DNA of 64,000 bases, taken from NCBI RefSeq assembly GCF_003114835.2, contig NZ_AP025028.1:2012001-2076000 (forward strand), given 5' to 3'. A program made the translations under genes and the position numbers. This document shows, piece by piece, positions 44,237-52,850 of this stretch. This stretch comes from Leptospira kobayashii. Its GTDB lineage: Bacteria > Spirochaetota > Leptospiria > Leptospirales > Leptospiraceae. Each line of letters starts with the position of its first letter. Positions within the stretch are counted from its first letter, which is position 1. The notes below the pieces were generated by a model. The model was not told the DNA's origin. It saw nothing but the letters and a program-made list of their open reading frames with translations, and made no database searches.

Positions 44237-45328
44237 ATGGTAACCGACGTAGTTTCCCAAACATCCCCCAAGAGGGTTCTCGTTGTTGAAGACGAACGGA
44301 TTATTGCCATCAATATCTGTTCTACTCTCAAACAATTCGGTTATTCATCCGAATACGTATCGGAAGGTCAAGCGGCAATCGACTGCGTAGACAACCAATT
44401 ATTTGATCTGGTTCTCATGGATATCATGTTAAATGGTGAAATGGACGGAATCGAAGCCGCAAAGATCATCAAAAGAAGAAAAGATCTTCCCATTATCTAT
44501 CTGACAGCCTACTCCGACGATTCCACTTTGGACCGGGCCAAATCCACGGAACCTTTCGGATACCTCATAAAACCGTTTAACAGCCGTGATCTGTATATAT
44601 CTGTGGAAATGGCGATTTACAAATCGCGTATTCAAAAACAGCTGAAAGATTTTCAAAATAAATTATCCGAAACGCAAAAATGGGAAACAATCGGACTCGT
44701 TGCCGCGAGTATTTCCCACGATATCAACAATCCTCTCACTTCTATTTTAAATCTCGCAGAACTGGTAGCAAAAGAAGCTTCCCAAATCGGAAAACAATCC
44801 ATTAGGGAACATGCGAAAAAGATAAGCAGTGAATCGGAGCGAATCGCAAAGATTATAAAAAATCTAGTTTCTTATTCCCAAACAACTTCCACTTTGCTCA
44901 CTTATTCCGATCTTTATCAAATTATGTTGGAGACCAGATCCTTTTTGCATCAATATTTTTTAAAAGAAGGAATCCAGTGCGAAATCGAATCGGAAAAACT
45001 TCCTCTTTATTTTTGCCAAAGCCAAAAAATCAAACAAGTATTTTTGAATCTACTGCAAGATGCCCGCGGAAGAGTGTTGAACAATACCGACACAACTGAC
45101 AGAAAAATATCGATCCAACTTCAATCGGAAGAAACCACCGATGAAAAAAGTATAAAAATTCAAATCATTGATAATGGGAAAATAGATCCGTCCAAACTTG
45201 CCCCCAGCCAAAATAGTTTGGACATCACACAGAATCTGATTGAAGAACATAAAGGAAAATTAGAGAGGACGGAACTTGCGGACGGTGGGATTTGGATGAT
45301 CACTTTCCCGATTTCTGAAAAAAACTAA
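44237..45328 (+). CDS. REC-histidine kinase with degenerate ATP-binding domain
   Basis: A 363-residue soluble two-component protein with the receiver first. REC (about 12-130) is intact: VVEDE, Asp62 in LVLMDIM, Thr/Ser in IIYLTAYS and Lys in GYLIKPFNS. The dimerisation/phosphotransfer helix follows with His161 in SISHDINNPLTSI. The catalytic domain (about 235-360) is reduced: the N box reads FLNLLQDARGRV where NLLxNA is usual, IIDNGKI keeps a G1-like core, and the G2 box is replaced by SQNSLDITQNLI. It may be a weak kinase, a phosphatase or a phosphotransfer node. A good TTGACA promoter stands upstream. Confidence 0.82.
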   Translation: MVTDVVSQTSPKRVLVVEDERIIAINICSTLKQFGYSSEYVSEGQAAIDCVDNQLFDLVLMDIMLNGEMDGIEAAKIIKRRKDLPIIYLTAYSDDSTLDRAKSTEPFGYLIKPFNSRDLYISVEMAIYKSRIQKQLKDFQNKLSETQKWETIGLVAASISHDINNPLTSILNLAELVAKEASQIGKQSIREHAKKISSESERIAKIIKNLVSYSQTTSTLLTYSDLYQIMLETRSFLHQYFLKEGIQCEIESEKLPLYFCQSQKIKQVFLNLLQDARGRVLNNTDTTDRKISIQLQSEETTDEKSIKIQIIDNGKIDPSKLAPSQNSLDITQNLIEEHKGKLERTELADGGIWMITFPISEKN

Positions 45329-45329
45329 T

Positions 45330-45734
45330 TCAAGGAACTCTGGATTTGATTCCTTCCCTTATTTTTTCATTACCCTCTTTCGGATCGGAGCTTTCCGTAG
45401 TATTATCACCTTCTTCATAAATGGATTCCAGGAAAGCCTCGATTCTCGCAGAATGAATCAACCAATGATCTTCGCAAAGCAGGCGTTCTATATTCTTTTT
45501 AAAGTCCCTGAAATAAAACTCAGTCAACTCTAGATTCCCTGAGTAATCAAATAAGATGGCAAGACAAATCCGATATAGAATTTCATTCCTAAGTCCCAGA
45601 TCGGAATCGGATCTCAGGTCTTCCCATTTTAACTGATTATTTATTAAAATAGGTCGTTTGTTTTTCCCTTCGTGAACATAAACATGGTAATTGACCGTTC
45701 CAGGAATTCTTTCCCCTGAATATGTTTTGAGCAT
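45330..45734 (-). CDS. Small protein resembling the DUF6166 family
   Basis: A 134-residue protein; the start is the ATG that has GGGAG about seven bases upstream, eleven codons inside the longest frame. Its pattern (YSGERIPG near the start, LCLAILFDYSGNLELTEFYF-type centre, FKKNIERLLCEDHW and a final helix ending FLESI) resembles DUF6166, a family of small proteins often seen in accessory DNA, with no known function. I match it from memory, so treat the name with care. It converges on the kinase gene with a single base between the stops. The last 25 residues are charged and probably disordered. Confidence 0.5.
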   Translation of the reverse strand: MLKTYSGERIPGTVNYHVYVHEGKNKRPILINNQLKWEDLRSDSDLGLRNEILYRICLAILFDYSGNLELTEFYFRDFKKNIERLLCEDHWLIHSARIEAFLESIYEEGDNTTESSDPKEGNEKIREGIKSRVP

Positions 45735-45771
45735 GAAAACTCTCCCGAAAGTCTCGGACTTTTGCATGAAA

Positions 45772-45799
45772 ATTATGTCCGTTTTGAGTCCGGATGCAA
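45772..45799 (-). promoter_or_regulatory. Promoter of the DUF6166-like gene
   Basis: On the reverse strand TTGCAT (45794-45799), a 16-base spacer and CATAAT (45772-45777). A transcript from here would start near the upstream ATG at 45767 and carry a leader of about 30 bases up to the better start at 45734, which supports the shorter protein. Confidence 0.4.
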
Positions 45800-45942
45800 A
45801 CCCTTTTCTGGAAATTTTGTCAAATTTATCAGACTCATTTTATTGGTTTTCACCGGCAGAAAAGTTGCGGATTTGCTTTTCCCATTGATTTTTTGGCAAG
45901 AGTTGAAATCGTCGTTCTATACTTCCAAAGCATTCTTTCCTC

Positions 45943-48909
45943 GTGCGCCAATACCTACTTATTTTCTTTTTGATCTTGGGATTTATTCACTCACCTCAAT
46001 TGCATTCGCAAGATACGGAGGGATTAAAGCTATTATTTCCCGATTTTGCAGGTCCCAAAAACAATCCTCAGGAAGAAGAAAGAAAGGCAACCGCCCAATC
46101 CATTCAACGGAATTTGGTTCAAAAATCAGTCGATACAATGACGGACAGAGAAGTGGATGACACTCTCCGCAATCTCGGCTTAAACAACCAAGGAACCATT
46201 TATATAAAAAGAGAACGTTTGCGGGAAGCTTTGGTTCCTCCGCTCGCACCCGAAATCACACAGGAAAGTATTTTAGGTGCGCAAAAGAAAAAAGAATCTC
46301 CTATCCAAATTCAAAATGCTGCAGAAGGACAACTTCTCAATATCGATAAAACCCAAGGCGGGGTACTTGTTCTGCGGGGAAAGGTAAAGCTCAAGATTCG
46401 GGATGGGGAATTGGAAGCAGACTCCGTATCCATCGACTCTTCCCGGCAGGAAATTTATGCGGAAGGCGGAGTAGAATACAGAGATGGTCAGGCAAAAGTA
46501 AACGGAGAAAGATTTTTATACGACATCAAATTGAACCAAGGTGTTGTTTATAATTCGAAACTTAGCGTTTACCCTTCGTTTTTCATCGGACAAAAGCTCA
46601 AACGATTGGATGAGAAACGTTATCTTTTGGAAATGGGATACTTTACCGCTTGTAATGCGGAGCTTCCTCACGAATCCTTTCAGGCAAAAAAAATCATGAT
46701 CCATGACGACAAATCCGTTGTGGCATATATGGTCACTTACAAGGTCGGGGGAACACCGATGTTCTTTCTTCCCTTTTTGTACAATTCGCAATCAGGAAAC
46801 GGATGGATGGTACAAACGGGTAAAAACAATACTCAAGGCTGGTTTATGCAGAACAGCTACCAGTGGTCCGATCCTTATCCTAATTCCATATTCCTGGCAA
46901 ACGGTTATAAATTCCGCTTCGATCTTTATGAAAAAACGGGGCAAGCCGTCAATCTTGAACTCTGGAAAGTATCACCTAACTTAAACTATAACATCAACGT
47001 AGGTTACGCCAATTATAAAAAGAACACAATTACAAGCGTGTATGAAGACAGATTCAAAAACTTAGGAATCGGAAATGCCGCAGTTACAAACACTGTGGAT
47101 CGAGGAGAACAATTTCCAAACTTGGGACTGCCTTATCGGAATACTGGGGTGGATTACGATCCTTGGTGGAAGGGGGAATTCAGAATCAATGCAAAATCAA
47201 ATGACTTCAATAAAGACGTAACTAAAAACTTACAACTGGTCTACGAAAACTATAGCAATTACAGATACAATTATGAATTCGGAAACCGATATGAACCTTC
47301 CAATTCGATTCAATCTCTTTTTACGCAAAGGGATGTAAGATATGGAAATATACGAAACCTGCTCAACTGGAGTTTGAATTATACTGAAAACCGGGGTGAT
47401 TTGAGCGTTCATATGGGTCTTAGCAGGACTATGCTCTACCAACTGCAGGCTAACAAGTATTTTGCTGCTCAAGACGGTCTCCCCAGCGTTACCATTCGAA
47501 ATTCAACCCAAGTGGGAACGACTCCGTATTGGAACAGTCCTATTTATTGGGACTTGACTTTTCAAACCAATATCAATCGCCTTTACGGAGCGCCGACTCA
47601 ATCGAAAATTCCTTATACAAATACCACAGACATCAACGGACAATACAAAGACTACGTCCTTAGAACCCAAACGATGGTACTTGGGGAAACGGGATTCAGA
47701 TCTCCCATCGCTTTAGGGACTTACGCATCGTTTACACCTTCCATCTACGCGGGAGCACAGAAACAAACCGTTGAATTTCCGGGAAGCGGAACAGATTCCA
47801 ATAGTCCCGATATACAAACGAATAAAGCATATGCAAATATATTAAAGCAGCAATCCTATCAATATGTTCGCCAGGCACATACTGCAAGATTCGGTATTCC
47901 TGAAATCTTTTTCAGTACAACTTACAGAAAGCTGGACGCACCGAAAGCGGAATTGAAAGACCCTGTTCTGGGAACGGTCCGTCAACACGAAGCGGAATTC
48001 GCTTTGGAAAGTTATGCTCTCAGCGATTGGGATGTATCTCTTAGAACGATCCGCGATTTAAGAAACATTTCCGCGGAATACAATCCCGGAATCGCAAACA
48101 CACAAAGATGGTATTATACGGTTATGAGAATCGGAGGATTCATCGACTTTGTTGACGGATTCAAAACAAGAAGGCCGAGTTTATTGGAACGCAAAAGAAA
48201 TTTCTATTCGGGGATATTTATCAATAACGATTATGTTCATCATACTCCTCAAAACCGTCCTCTTTCCAATAACTTAACACTGTCTTATAAAATGGGGGGA
48301 TTTTCCTGGCCTATCATTCGTGCCTTTCGGAGTCTGGAAGTGGGTTCCACCTGGTATCATGTGTATAAAGACAATTATTTGGACAGTTATCGTTTTTTCT
48401 TTCGTACGGACACAAAACTCACCAGATATGCGGGTATAGAGTTGGAACTTGATTCTCGTGTAACAGAACCATGGCGACTGACAGCACTTGCACAAGGCCA
48501 GTTTTACGCACTTTCCACAACTCCGGAACTTTATACTTCTCAAACAGGAACTAATTACGACCAAACGACGATTTGGGAAGATACGGCTGCCGGAACAGGA
48601 CTGCAAGGCCAAGACAAAAGACAAAAGGCAGTTTTCAATATAAACAGATTTATGATGACCTTCAAATTGGATCTTCATAACTGGGAATACAGACTTGGTT
48701 ACAGTATGAATTTGCGCGCATTACCCGGAGGTCTCAGCGGAAACAACCAGTTGACGTTTTACGATCAATCGGTTTATTTTTCAGTCAACCTGACGAACTT
48801 CAGTTTCGGAGAATCCGCACCTTCCACTGCGACAAGGATAAGATTGTATAGATTCAGAAAACGACCGTTGGATGGTACAACGGCCGGAGTTTCCTCGGAG
48901 TCGCAATAA
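45943..48909 (+). CDS. lptD: LPS-assembly outer-membrane protein LptD
   Basis: LptD inserts lipopolysaccharide into the outer leaflet of the outer membrane. The 988-residue protein has a signal peptide (about 1-22), a leader region rich in charged residues (25-115), an OstA/jellyroll domain (about 120-300; GGVLVLRGKVKLKIRDGELEAD, then QEIYAEGGVEYRDGQAK) that takes LPS from LptA, and a long C-terminal barrel of about 26 strands with many Tyr/Trp-rich strands. Two Cys residues flank the domain only sparsely, so the disulphide pattern of E. coli LptD is not evident. Start is GTG with no strong ribosome site. Stop and next start overlap as TAATG. Confidence 0.85.
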   Translation: MRQYLLIFFLILGFIHSPQLHSQDTEGLKLLFPDFAGPKNNPQEEERKATAQSIQRNLVQKSVDTMTDREVDDTLRNLGLNNQGTIYIKRERLREALVPPLAPEITQESILGAQKKKESPIQIQNAAEGQLLNIDKTQGGVLVLRGKVKLKIRDGELEADSVSIDSSRQEIYAEGGVEYRDGQAKVNGERFLYDIKLNQGVVYNSKLSVYPSFFIGQKLKRLDEKRYLLEMGYFTACNAELPHESFQAKKIMIHDDKSVVAYMVTYKVGGTPMFFLPFLYNSQSGNGWMVQTGKNNTQGWFMQNSYQWSDPYPNSIFLANGYKFRFDLYEKTGQAVNLELWKVSPNLNYNINVGYANYKKNTITSVYEDRFKNLGIGNAAVTNTVDRGEQFPNLGLPYRNTGVDYDPWWKGEFRINAKSNDFNKDVTKNLQLVYENYSNYRYNYEFGNRYEPSNSIQSLFTQRDVRYGNIRNLLNWSLNYTENRGDLSVHMGLSRTMLYQLQANKYFAAQDGLPSVTIRNSTQVGTTPYWNSPIYWDLTFQTNINRLYGAPTQSKIPYTNTTDINGQYKDYVLRTQTMVLGETGFRSPIALGTYASFTPSIYAGAQKQTVEFPGSGTDSNSPDIQTNKAYANILKQQSYQYVRQAHTARFGIPEIFFSTTYRKLDAPKAELKDPVLGTVRQHEAEFALESYALSDWDVSLRTIRDLRNISAEYNPGIANTQRWYYTVMRIGGFIDFVDGFKTRRPSLLERKRNFYSGIFINNDYVHHTPQNRPLSNNLTLSYKMGGFSWPIIRAFRSLEVGSTWYHVYKDNYLDSYRFFFRTDTKLTRYAGIELELDSRVTEPWRLTALAQGQFYALSTTPELYTSQTGTNYDQTTIWEDTAAGTGLQGQDKRQKAVFNINRFMMTFKLDLHNWEYRLGYSMNLRALPGGLSGNNQLTFYDQSVYFSVNLTNFSFGESAPSTATRIRLYRFRKRPLDGTTAGVSSESQ

Positions 48910-50315
48910 TGCTGAAAGAAAGAAGCCAATCCTTCAAACTCTTGTTTTTATTTACCGATCTGTTCATTGCAGGATTCAGTTTCGGGATTTCATTTTTTAT
49001 CCGCTATTATCTTTTGGATGATTCCGAATTCCAAAGGCAAGTGATCGATGAAACCAGCTATTTGATTCTAGCGATCGTACTTGCTATCACTCAAGTCATT
49101 GCATTCTTATCCATCGATTTGTATCATCCGAGAAGAGGACTATCCTTCACCGATGAATTTTTCGGAATCGTTTCAGGAGTAGGACTGAATTTAGTCTTGG
49201 TATTGGCTCTATTGTTCTTTATCCGCGGAGAAAGTTTTTCAAGACTTGTGATCACCTATTTTGCGCTAGGTGCGATTATCAGTATCAGTCTTGCTCATTT
49301 GGTACTGCGCGGGATATTAAGAGTACTCAGAAAAAAAGGGTATAATTTACGTTCCGTGATTGTGATAGGGACGGGAAAATCCGCTAAAAATTTCGCCGAT
49401 TCGATTCAAAAACATTCCATTTACGGATATGTAGTCAAAGGACTTTTTACCGGAAAAGTTTCTTTGAACATAGGTGAATCCAAATATCAAATCCTGGGAA
49501 ATGTAAAAAAACTCGAAGACTATGTAAAATCAAATGAAGTGGATTTGATCGTTTATGCATTTTCCCATGAAGAAGGGGATTATCTGAAAGAAGTCATCGA
49601 TACTTCCGATTATTACGGGATCGACTTGAAAGTAATTCCGAGTTACGAAGAAATCATCACCGCAAAAGGTAGAACGGAAATCATCGATGGGATTCCTATT
49701 ATCTCCATACGAAACATTCCTCTTCGATTGGGATACAATCGCGTGATCAAAAGAAGTTTCGATATCGCGTTCTCTCTGTTATTTATCATACTTTTCAGTC
49801 CTTTTTATCTAATCATCAGTATTTTGGTAAAACTAAGCAGCCCCGGACCCGTCTTTTACAAACAAGAACGTATCGGATTGGACAATCGGATATTCGGAAT
49901 GATGAAATTCAGATCCATGATCGTTCAAAAAAAATCGGATTCGGATACTCTCTGGACTACAAAAGACGATCCTAGGGTTACCCGAATCGGAGCCATTTTA
50001 CGAAAACTATCGTTAGATGAAACACCTCAATTTTTCAACGTATTATTCGGAGATATGTCCGTAGTTGGCCCCAGACCGGAACGACCATTTTATGTTGAAA
50101 AATTTCAAACGGAACATCACCAATATATGAGAAGGCATGCCGCGAAAGCTGGGATTACCGGTTGGGCGCAAGTCCAAGGTTTGCGCGGAGACACCTCCAT
50201 TGAAAAACGGATTGAAGCAGATATTTATTATATAGAAAACTGGAGTTTGATATTCGATATTAAAATTATCATACTCACTCCATGGAAAGCGGTTGTTGAT
50301 AGAAATGCATACTAA
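48909..50315 (+). CDS. Polyprenyl-phosphate sugar-1-phosphate transferase (WbaP/WcaJ type)
   Basis: An initiating glycosyltransferase of 468 residues that loads the first sugar phosphate onto undecaprenyl phosphate for exopolysaccharide, capsule or O-antigen. Four membrane helices (about 12-130), a Rossmann-like CoA-binding-3 domain (about 140-265, VIVIGTGKSAKNF), a further membrane re-entrant helix (about 283-308) and the conserved PglC-like catalytic core: SSPGPVFYKQERIG, MMKFRSM, LDETPQFFNVLFGDMSVVGPRPE. One-base overlap with lptD suggests joint expression of LPS assembly and a surface polysaccharide start. The sugar cannot be told. Confidence 0.88.
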   Translation: MLKERSQSFKLLFLFTDLFIAGFSFGISFFIRYYLLDDSEFQRQVIDETSYLILAIVLAITQVIAFLSIDLYHPRRGLSFTDEFFGIVSGVGLNLVLVLALLFFIRGESFSRLVITYFALGAIISISLAHLVLRGILRVLRKKGYNLRSVIVIGTGKSAKNFADSIQKHSIYGYVVKGLFTGKVSLNIGESKYQILGNVKKLEDYVKSNEVDLIVYAFSHEEGDYLKEVIDTSDYYGIDLKVIPSYEEIITAKGRTEIIDGIPIISIRNIPLRLGYNRVIKRSFDIAFSLLFIILFSPFYLIISILVKLSSPGPVFYKQERIGLDNRIFGMMKFRSMIVQKKSDSDTLWTTKDDPRVTRIGAILRKLSLDETPQFFNVLFGDMSVVGPRPERPFYVEKFQTEHHQYMRRHAAKAGITGWAQVQGLRGDTSIEKRIEADIYYIENWSLIFDIKIIILTPWKAVVDRNAY

Positions 50316-50327
50316 AGGAAAAAGATT

Positions 50328-50612
50328 ATGGATGAAAAACAGTTAAGGGCAATTGCGGGACTTTCAAAACTCAATATCAACGACAACGAGATTGAAGGAA
50401 TGTTAGGTGATTTTTCCAGAATCGTAAAATATGTGGATGAAATAAAAAACCTGGATACATCATCCGTCGGTGACGATGAAATCTACGGTCAAACGATGCA
50501 AGTTTTAAGAAAGGACATAGCGGAAAATGCTCTTCGTCGGGAAGATCTGGCGAAAATCGCCCCTTCGTATGAAAACGGTTATGTTGTTGTTCCTCAGGTG
50601 ATCGAAACATGA
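50328..50612 (+). CDS. gatC: Asp/Glu-tRNA amidotransferase subunit C
   Basis: GatC is the small linker subunit of the GatCAB complex that turns Asp-tRNA(Asn) or Glu-tRNA(Gln) into Asn- or Gln-tRNA. The 94-residue protein has the pattern [31 protein letters not shown] followed by LRKDI and a tail [12 protein letters not shown] typical of the family. AAAGGAAAAAG provides the ribosome site. It overlaps gatA by four bases. gatB lies elsewhere. As a free asnS is present in the window, the complex likely serves mainly Gln-tRNA; that is inference. Confidence 0.93.
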   Translation: MDEKQLRAIAGLSKLNINDNEIEGMLGDFSRIVKYVDEIKNLDTSSVGDDEIYGQTMQVLRKDIAENALRREDLAKIAPSYENGYVVVPQVIET

Positions 50613-52081
50613 AAGAACTATTCAAATTATCCTATTCAAAAATCAAAGAAGGCCTCGGAAAAGGAGACTTTTCCTCAGTTGACTTGGTGAATTCCTATTA
50701 CGATCGGATCGATGAAACTCAATCAAAAATCAAAGCATTTTTGGAAACAAACCGGGAAAAAGCAACTAACCAGGCAAAGGTGAGTGACGAAAGAAGAAAA
50801 TCGGGAAAAACAGTTTCAGAATTCGACGGAATTCCTATCGCAATCAAAGACAATATCTGTGTATCGGGAGAGATCACTTCCTGTTCTTCAAAGATATTGG
50901 AAAACTTCAGATCCCCTTATGATGCAACGGTAATTTCGAGATTAAAAGACAAAGGTTTTATATTTTTACCCAGAACCAATATGGATGAATTTGCCATGGG
51001 TTCTTCTACGGAAAACAGTGCATTTCAAACCACCACCAATCCTTTCGATACAACGAGAATTCCCGGAGGATCTAGCGGTGGTTCGGCGGCGGCGGTTTCT
51101 GCAGGAATGGTTCCCATTGCCTTAGGTTCGGATACAGGCGGATCGATCCGCCAACCAGCATCCCTTTGCGGAATCTGGGGGCTGAAACCTACCTATGGAC
51201 GCATTTCAAGATACGGTCTCGTTGCTTATGCTTCCAGCCTGGATCAAATCGGTCCTTTTTCGAATGACATCCAAGGAGTTGTGGATTTGTTTTCGGTTTT
51301 GAACGGAAGGGACGAAAGAGACCAAACAACCGTTATCGGAAAACAGTTTTCAAGTGCCAATGTAAAACAAAAATCCTGGAAAGGAGTGAAAGTCGGTGTA
51401 ATGTCTACAAAGAATGCATCCGATTGGTCTCCCAGCGTTCTCAAAAAATACGAAGATATGAAGAAGAATCTGGAAAAAGAAGGAGCAATCCTGAAGGAAT
51501 TGGATTTTTCCGTATTCAGTTACTCGATTCCCATCTATTATCTGATAGCAACTGCGGAATGTTCCTCCAACTTATCCAGGTTTGACGGAATCAGATACGG
51601 CCTCCGAGTGGAAGGAAGTAGTGGTAAATTGGAGGATTTGTATGTGGAATCCAGATCCAAAGGATTCGGAGATGAAGTAAAAAGGAGAATTCTGCTCGGA
51701 ACATTTTCTTTGAGTTCGGGTTATTACGATGCTTATTACGGGAAAGCCCAAAAAGCAAGAGTGATGATTCGAAAACAATACGACTCGTTCTTTAAGGAAG
51801 TGGATGTAATTCTGCAACCGACTTCTCCCACAACCGCTTTTAAAATCGGAGAAAAAACAAAAGACCCGATTCAGATGTATCTTGCCGACGTTCTCACAAC
51901 AAGCGTTAACCTGGCAGGAGTTCCTGCAATCAGTTGCCCGGCGGGAGTTGATGAAAACGGACTTCCCATCGGGATGCAATTGACCACTTCCCATTTTGAA
52001 GAAGAATCACTTCTTTCCTTTGCAAGTTCCTTAGCTCAATTGCCTGATACGACAATCACTCTACCTTCTCAAATTCAATAA
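50609..52081 (+). CDS. gatA: Asp/Glu-tRNA amidotransferase subunit A
   Basis: GatA is the amidase subunit that releases ammonia from glutamine for GatB. The 490-residue amidase-signature protein has the catalytic Lys in [10 protein letters not shown] near 77, and the Ser-cisSer pair in [20 protein letters not shown] and [15 protein letters not shown] near 152 and 176. The C-terminal LPIGMQL is standard. Start is the ATGA overlap with gatC. hisF follows one base after the stop. Confidence 0.96.
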   Translation: MKELFKLSYSKIKEGLGKGDFSSVDLVNSYYDRIDETQSKIKAFLETNREKATNQAKVSDERRKSGKTVSEFDGIPIAIKDNICVSGEITSCSSKILENFRSPYDATVISRLKDKGFIFLPRTNMDEFAMGSSTENSAFQTTTNPFDTTRIPGGSSGGSAAAVSAGMVPIALGSDTGGSIRQPASLCGIWGLKPTYGRISRYGLVAYASSLDQIGPFSNDIQGVVDLFSVLNGRDERDQTTVIGKQFSSANVKQKSWKGVKVGVMSTKNASDWSPSVLKKYEDMKKNLEKEGAILKELDFSVFSYSIPIYYLIATAECSSNLSRFDGIRYGLRVEGSSGKLEDLYVESRSKGFGDEVKRRILLGTFSLSSGYYDAYYGKAQKARVMIRKQYDSFFKEVDVILQPTSPTTAFKIGEKTKDPIQMYLADVLTTSVNLAGVPAISCPAGVDENGLPIGMQLTTSHFEEESLLSFASSLAQLPDTTITLPSQIQ

Positions 52082-52082
52082 G

Positions 52083-52850
52083 ATGGACGAGCTAACCAAA
52101 CGAGTAATTCCCTGTTTAGACATCAAAGCGGGGAGGGTCGTCAAAGGTGTCAATTTTGTAAACCTAGTGGATGCTGGCGATCCTGTATCTTGCGCAATCG
52201 CCTACGAAGCAAACCAGGCAGACGAACTTTGTTTTTTGGATATAACTGCATCGAGCGACAAAAGAGATATTTTATTAAATCTTGTGGAAGAAGTCGCAAG
52301 TAAAATTTTCATTCCTTTCACAGTCGGCGGAGGAATACGCACGTTAGATGATGTTAGATCGGTATTGAATAAGGGCGCCGATAAAGTTTCCATCAATACG
52401 GCGGCATTCCAAAGGCCGGCTTTGTTAACGGAATCCAGTCAAATTTACGGATCTCAATGCATCGTATGTGCCATCGATTCGAAATTCAACCAGGAAAGGA
52501 AACGTTTTGAAGTATATCTGAACGGAGGACGTACTGAAACCGGAAGAGATGCTTTGGAATGGGGAATGGAAGCCGCCGAACTAGGAGCAGGTGAAATACT
52601 TCTGACATCCATGGATAAAGACGGAACGAAAGACGGATTTGATATAAATTTACTCAAACAGTTCACTTCCAACCTGAGTATTCCCGTAATCGCATCCGGT
52701 GGAGCTGGAAATCCGGAACATATGTCCGAAGCGATCCTTCGCGGTGGAGCGGATGCGGTTTTGGCCGCGTCAATCTTTCATTTCGGAGAGTATTCAATCA
52801 AAGAGACAAAACAAACTATGAGAGAGATGGGTATTAAAGTTCGTCTATGA
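52083..52850 (+). CDS. hisF: Imidazole glycerol phosphate synthase, cyclase subunit
   Basis: HisF joins ammonia from HisH with PRFAR to give IGP and AICAR in histidine synthesis. The 255-residue TIM barrel has the catalytic Asp in IPCLDIKAGRVVKG (Asp13) and the second Asp in LLTSMDKDGTKDGFD, with phosphate-binding GGGIRTL and GGAG loops. No other his genes are near, so histidine synthesis is scattered. It sits between gatA and the symporter with one-base and four-base junctions, a transcript of unrelated functions. Confidence 0.95.
   Translation: MDELTKRVIPCLDIKAGRVVKGVNFVNLVDAGDPVSCAIAYEANQADELCFLDITASSDKRDILLNLVEEVASKIFIPFTVGGGIRTLDDVRSVLNKGADKVSINTAAFQRPALLTESSQIYGSQCIVCAIDSKFNQERKRFEVYLNGGRTETGRDALEWGMEAAELGAGEILLTSMDKDGTKDGFDINLLKQFTSNLSIPVIASGGAGNPEHMSEAILRGGADAVLAASIFHFGEYSIKETKQTMREMGIKVRL

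Noticed and set aside
45775..45888. Short forward frame beginning MSVLSPDANPFLEILSN between the DUF6166-like gene and lptD
   Set aside because: It lies over the promoter and leader of the reverse-strand gene, has no ribosome site and shows no recognisable pattern.
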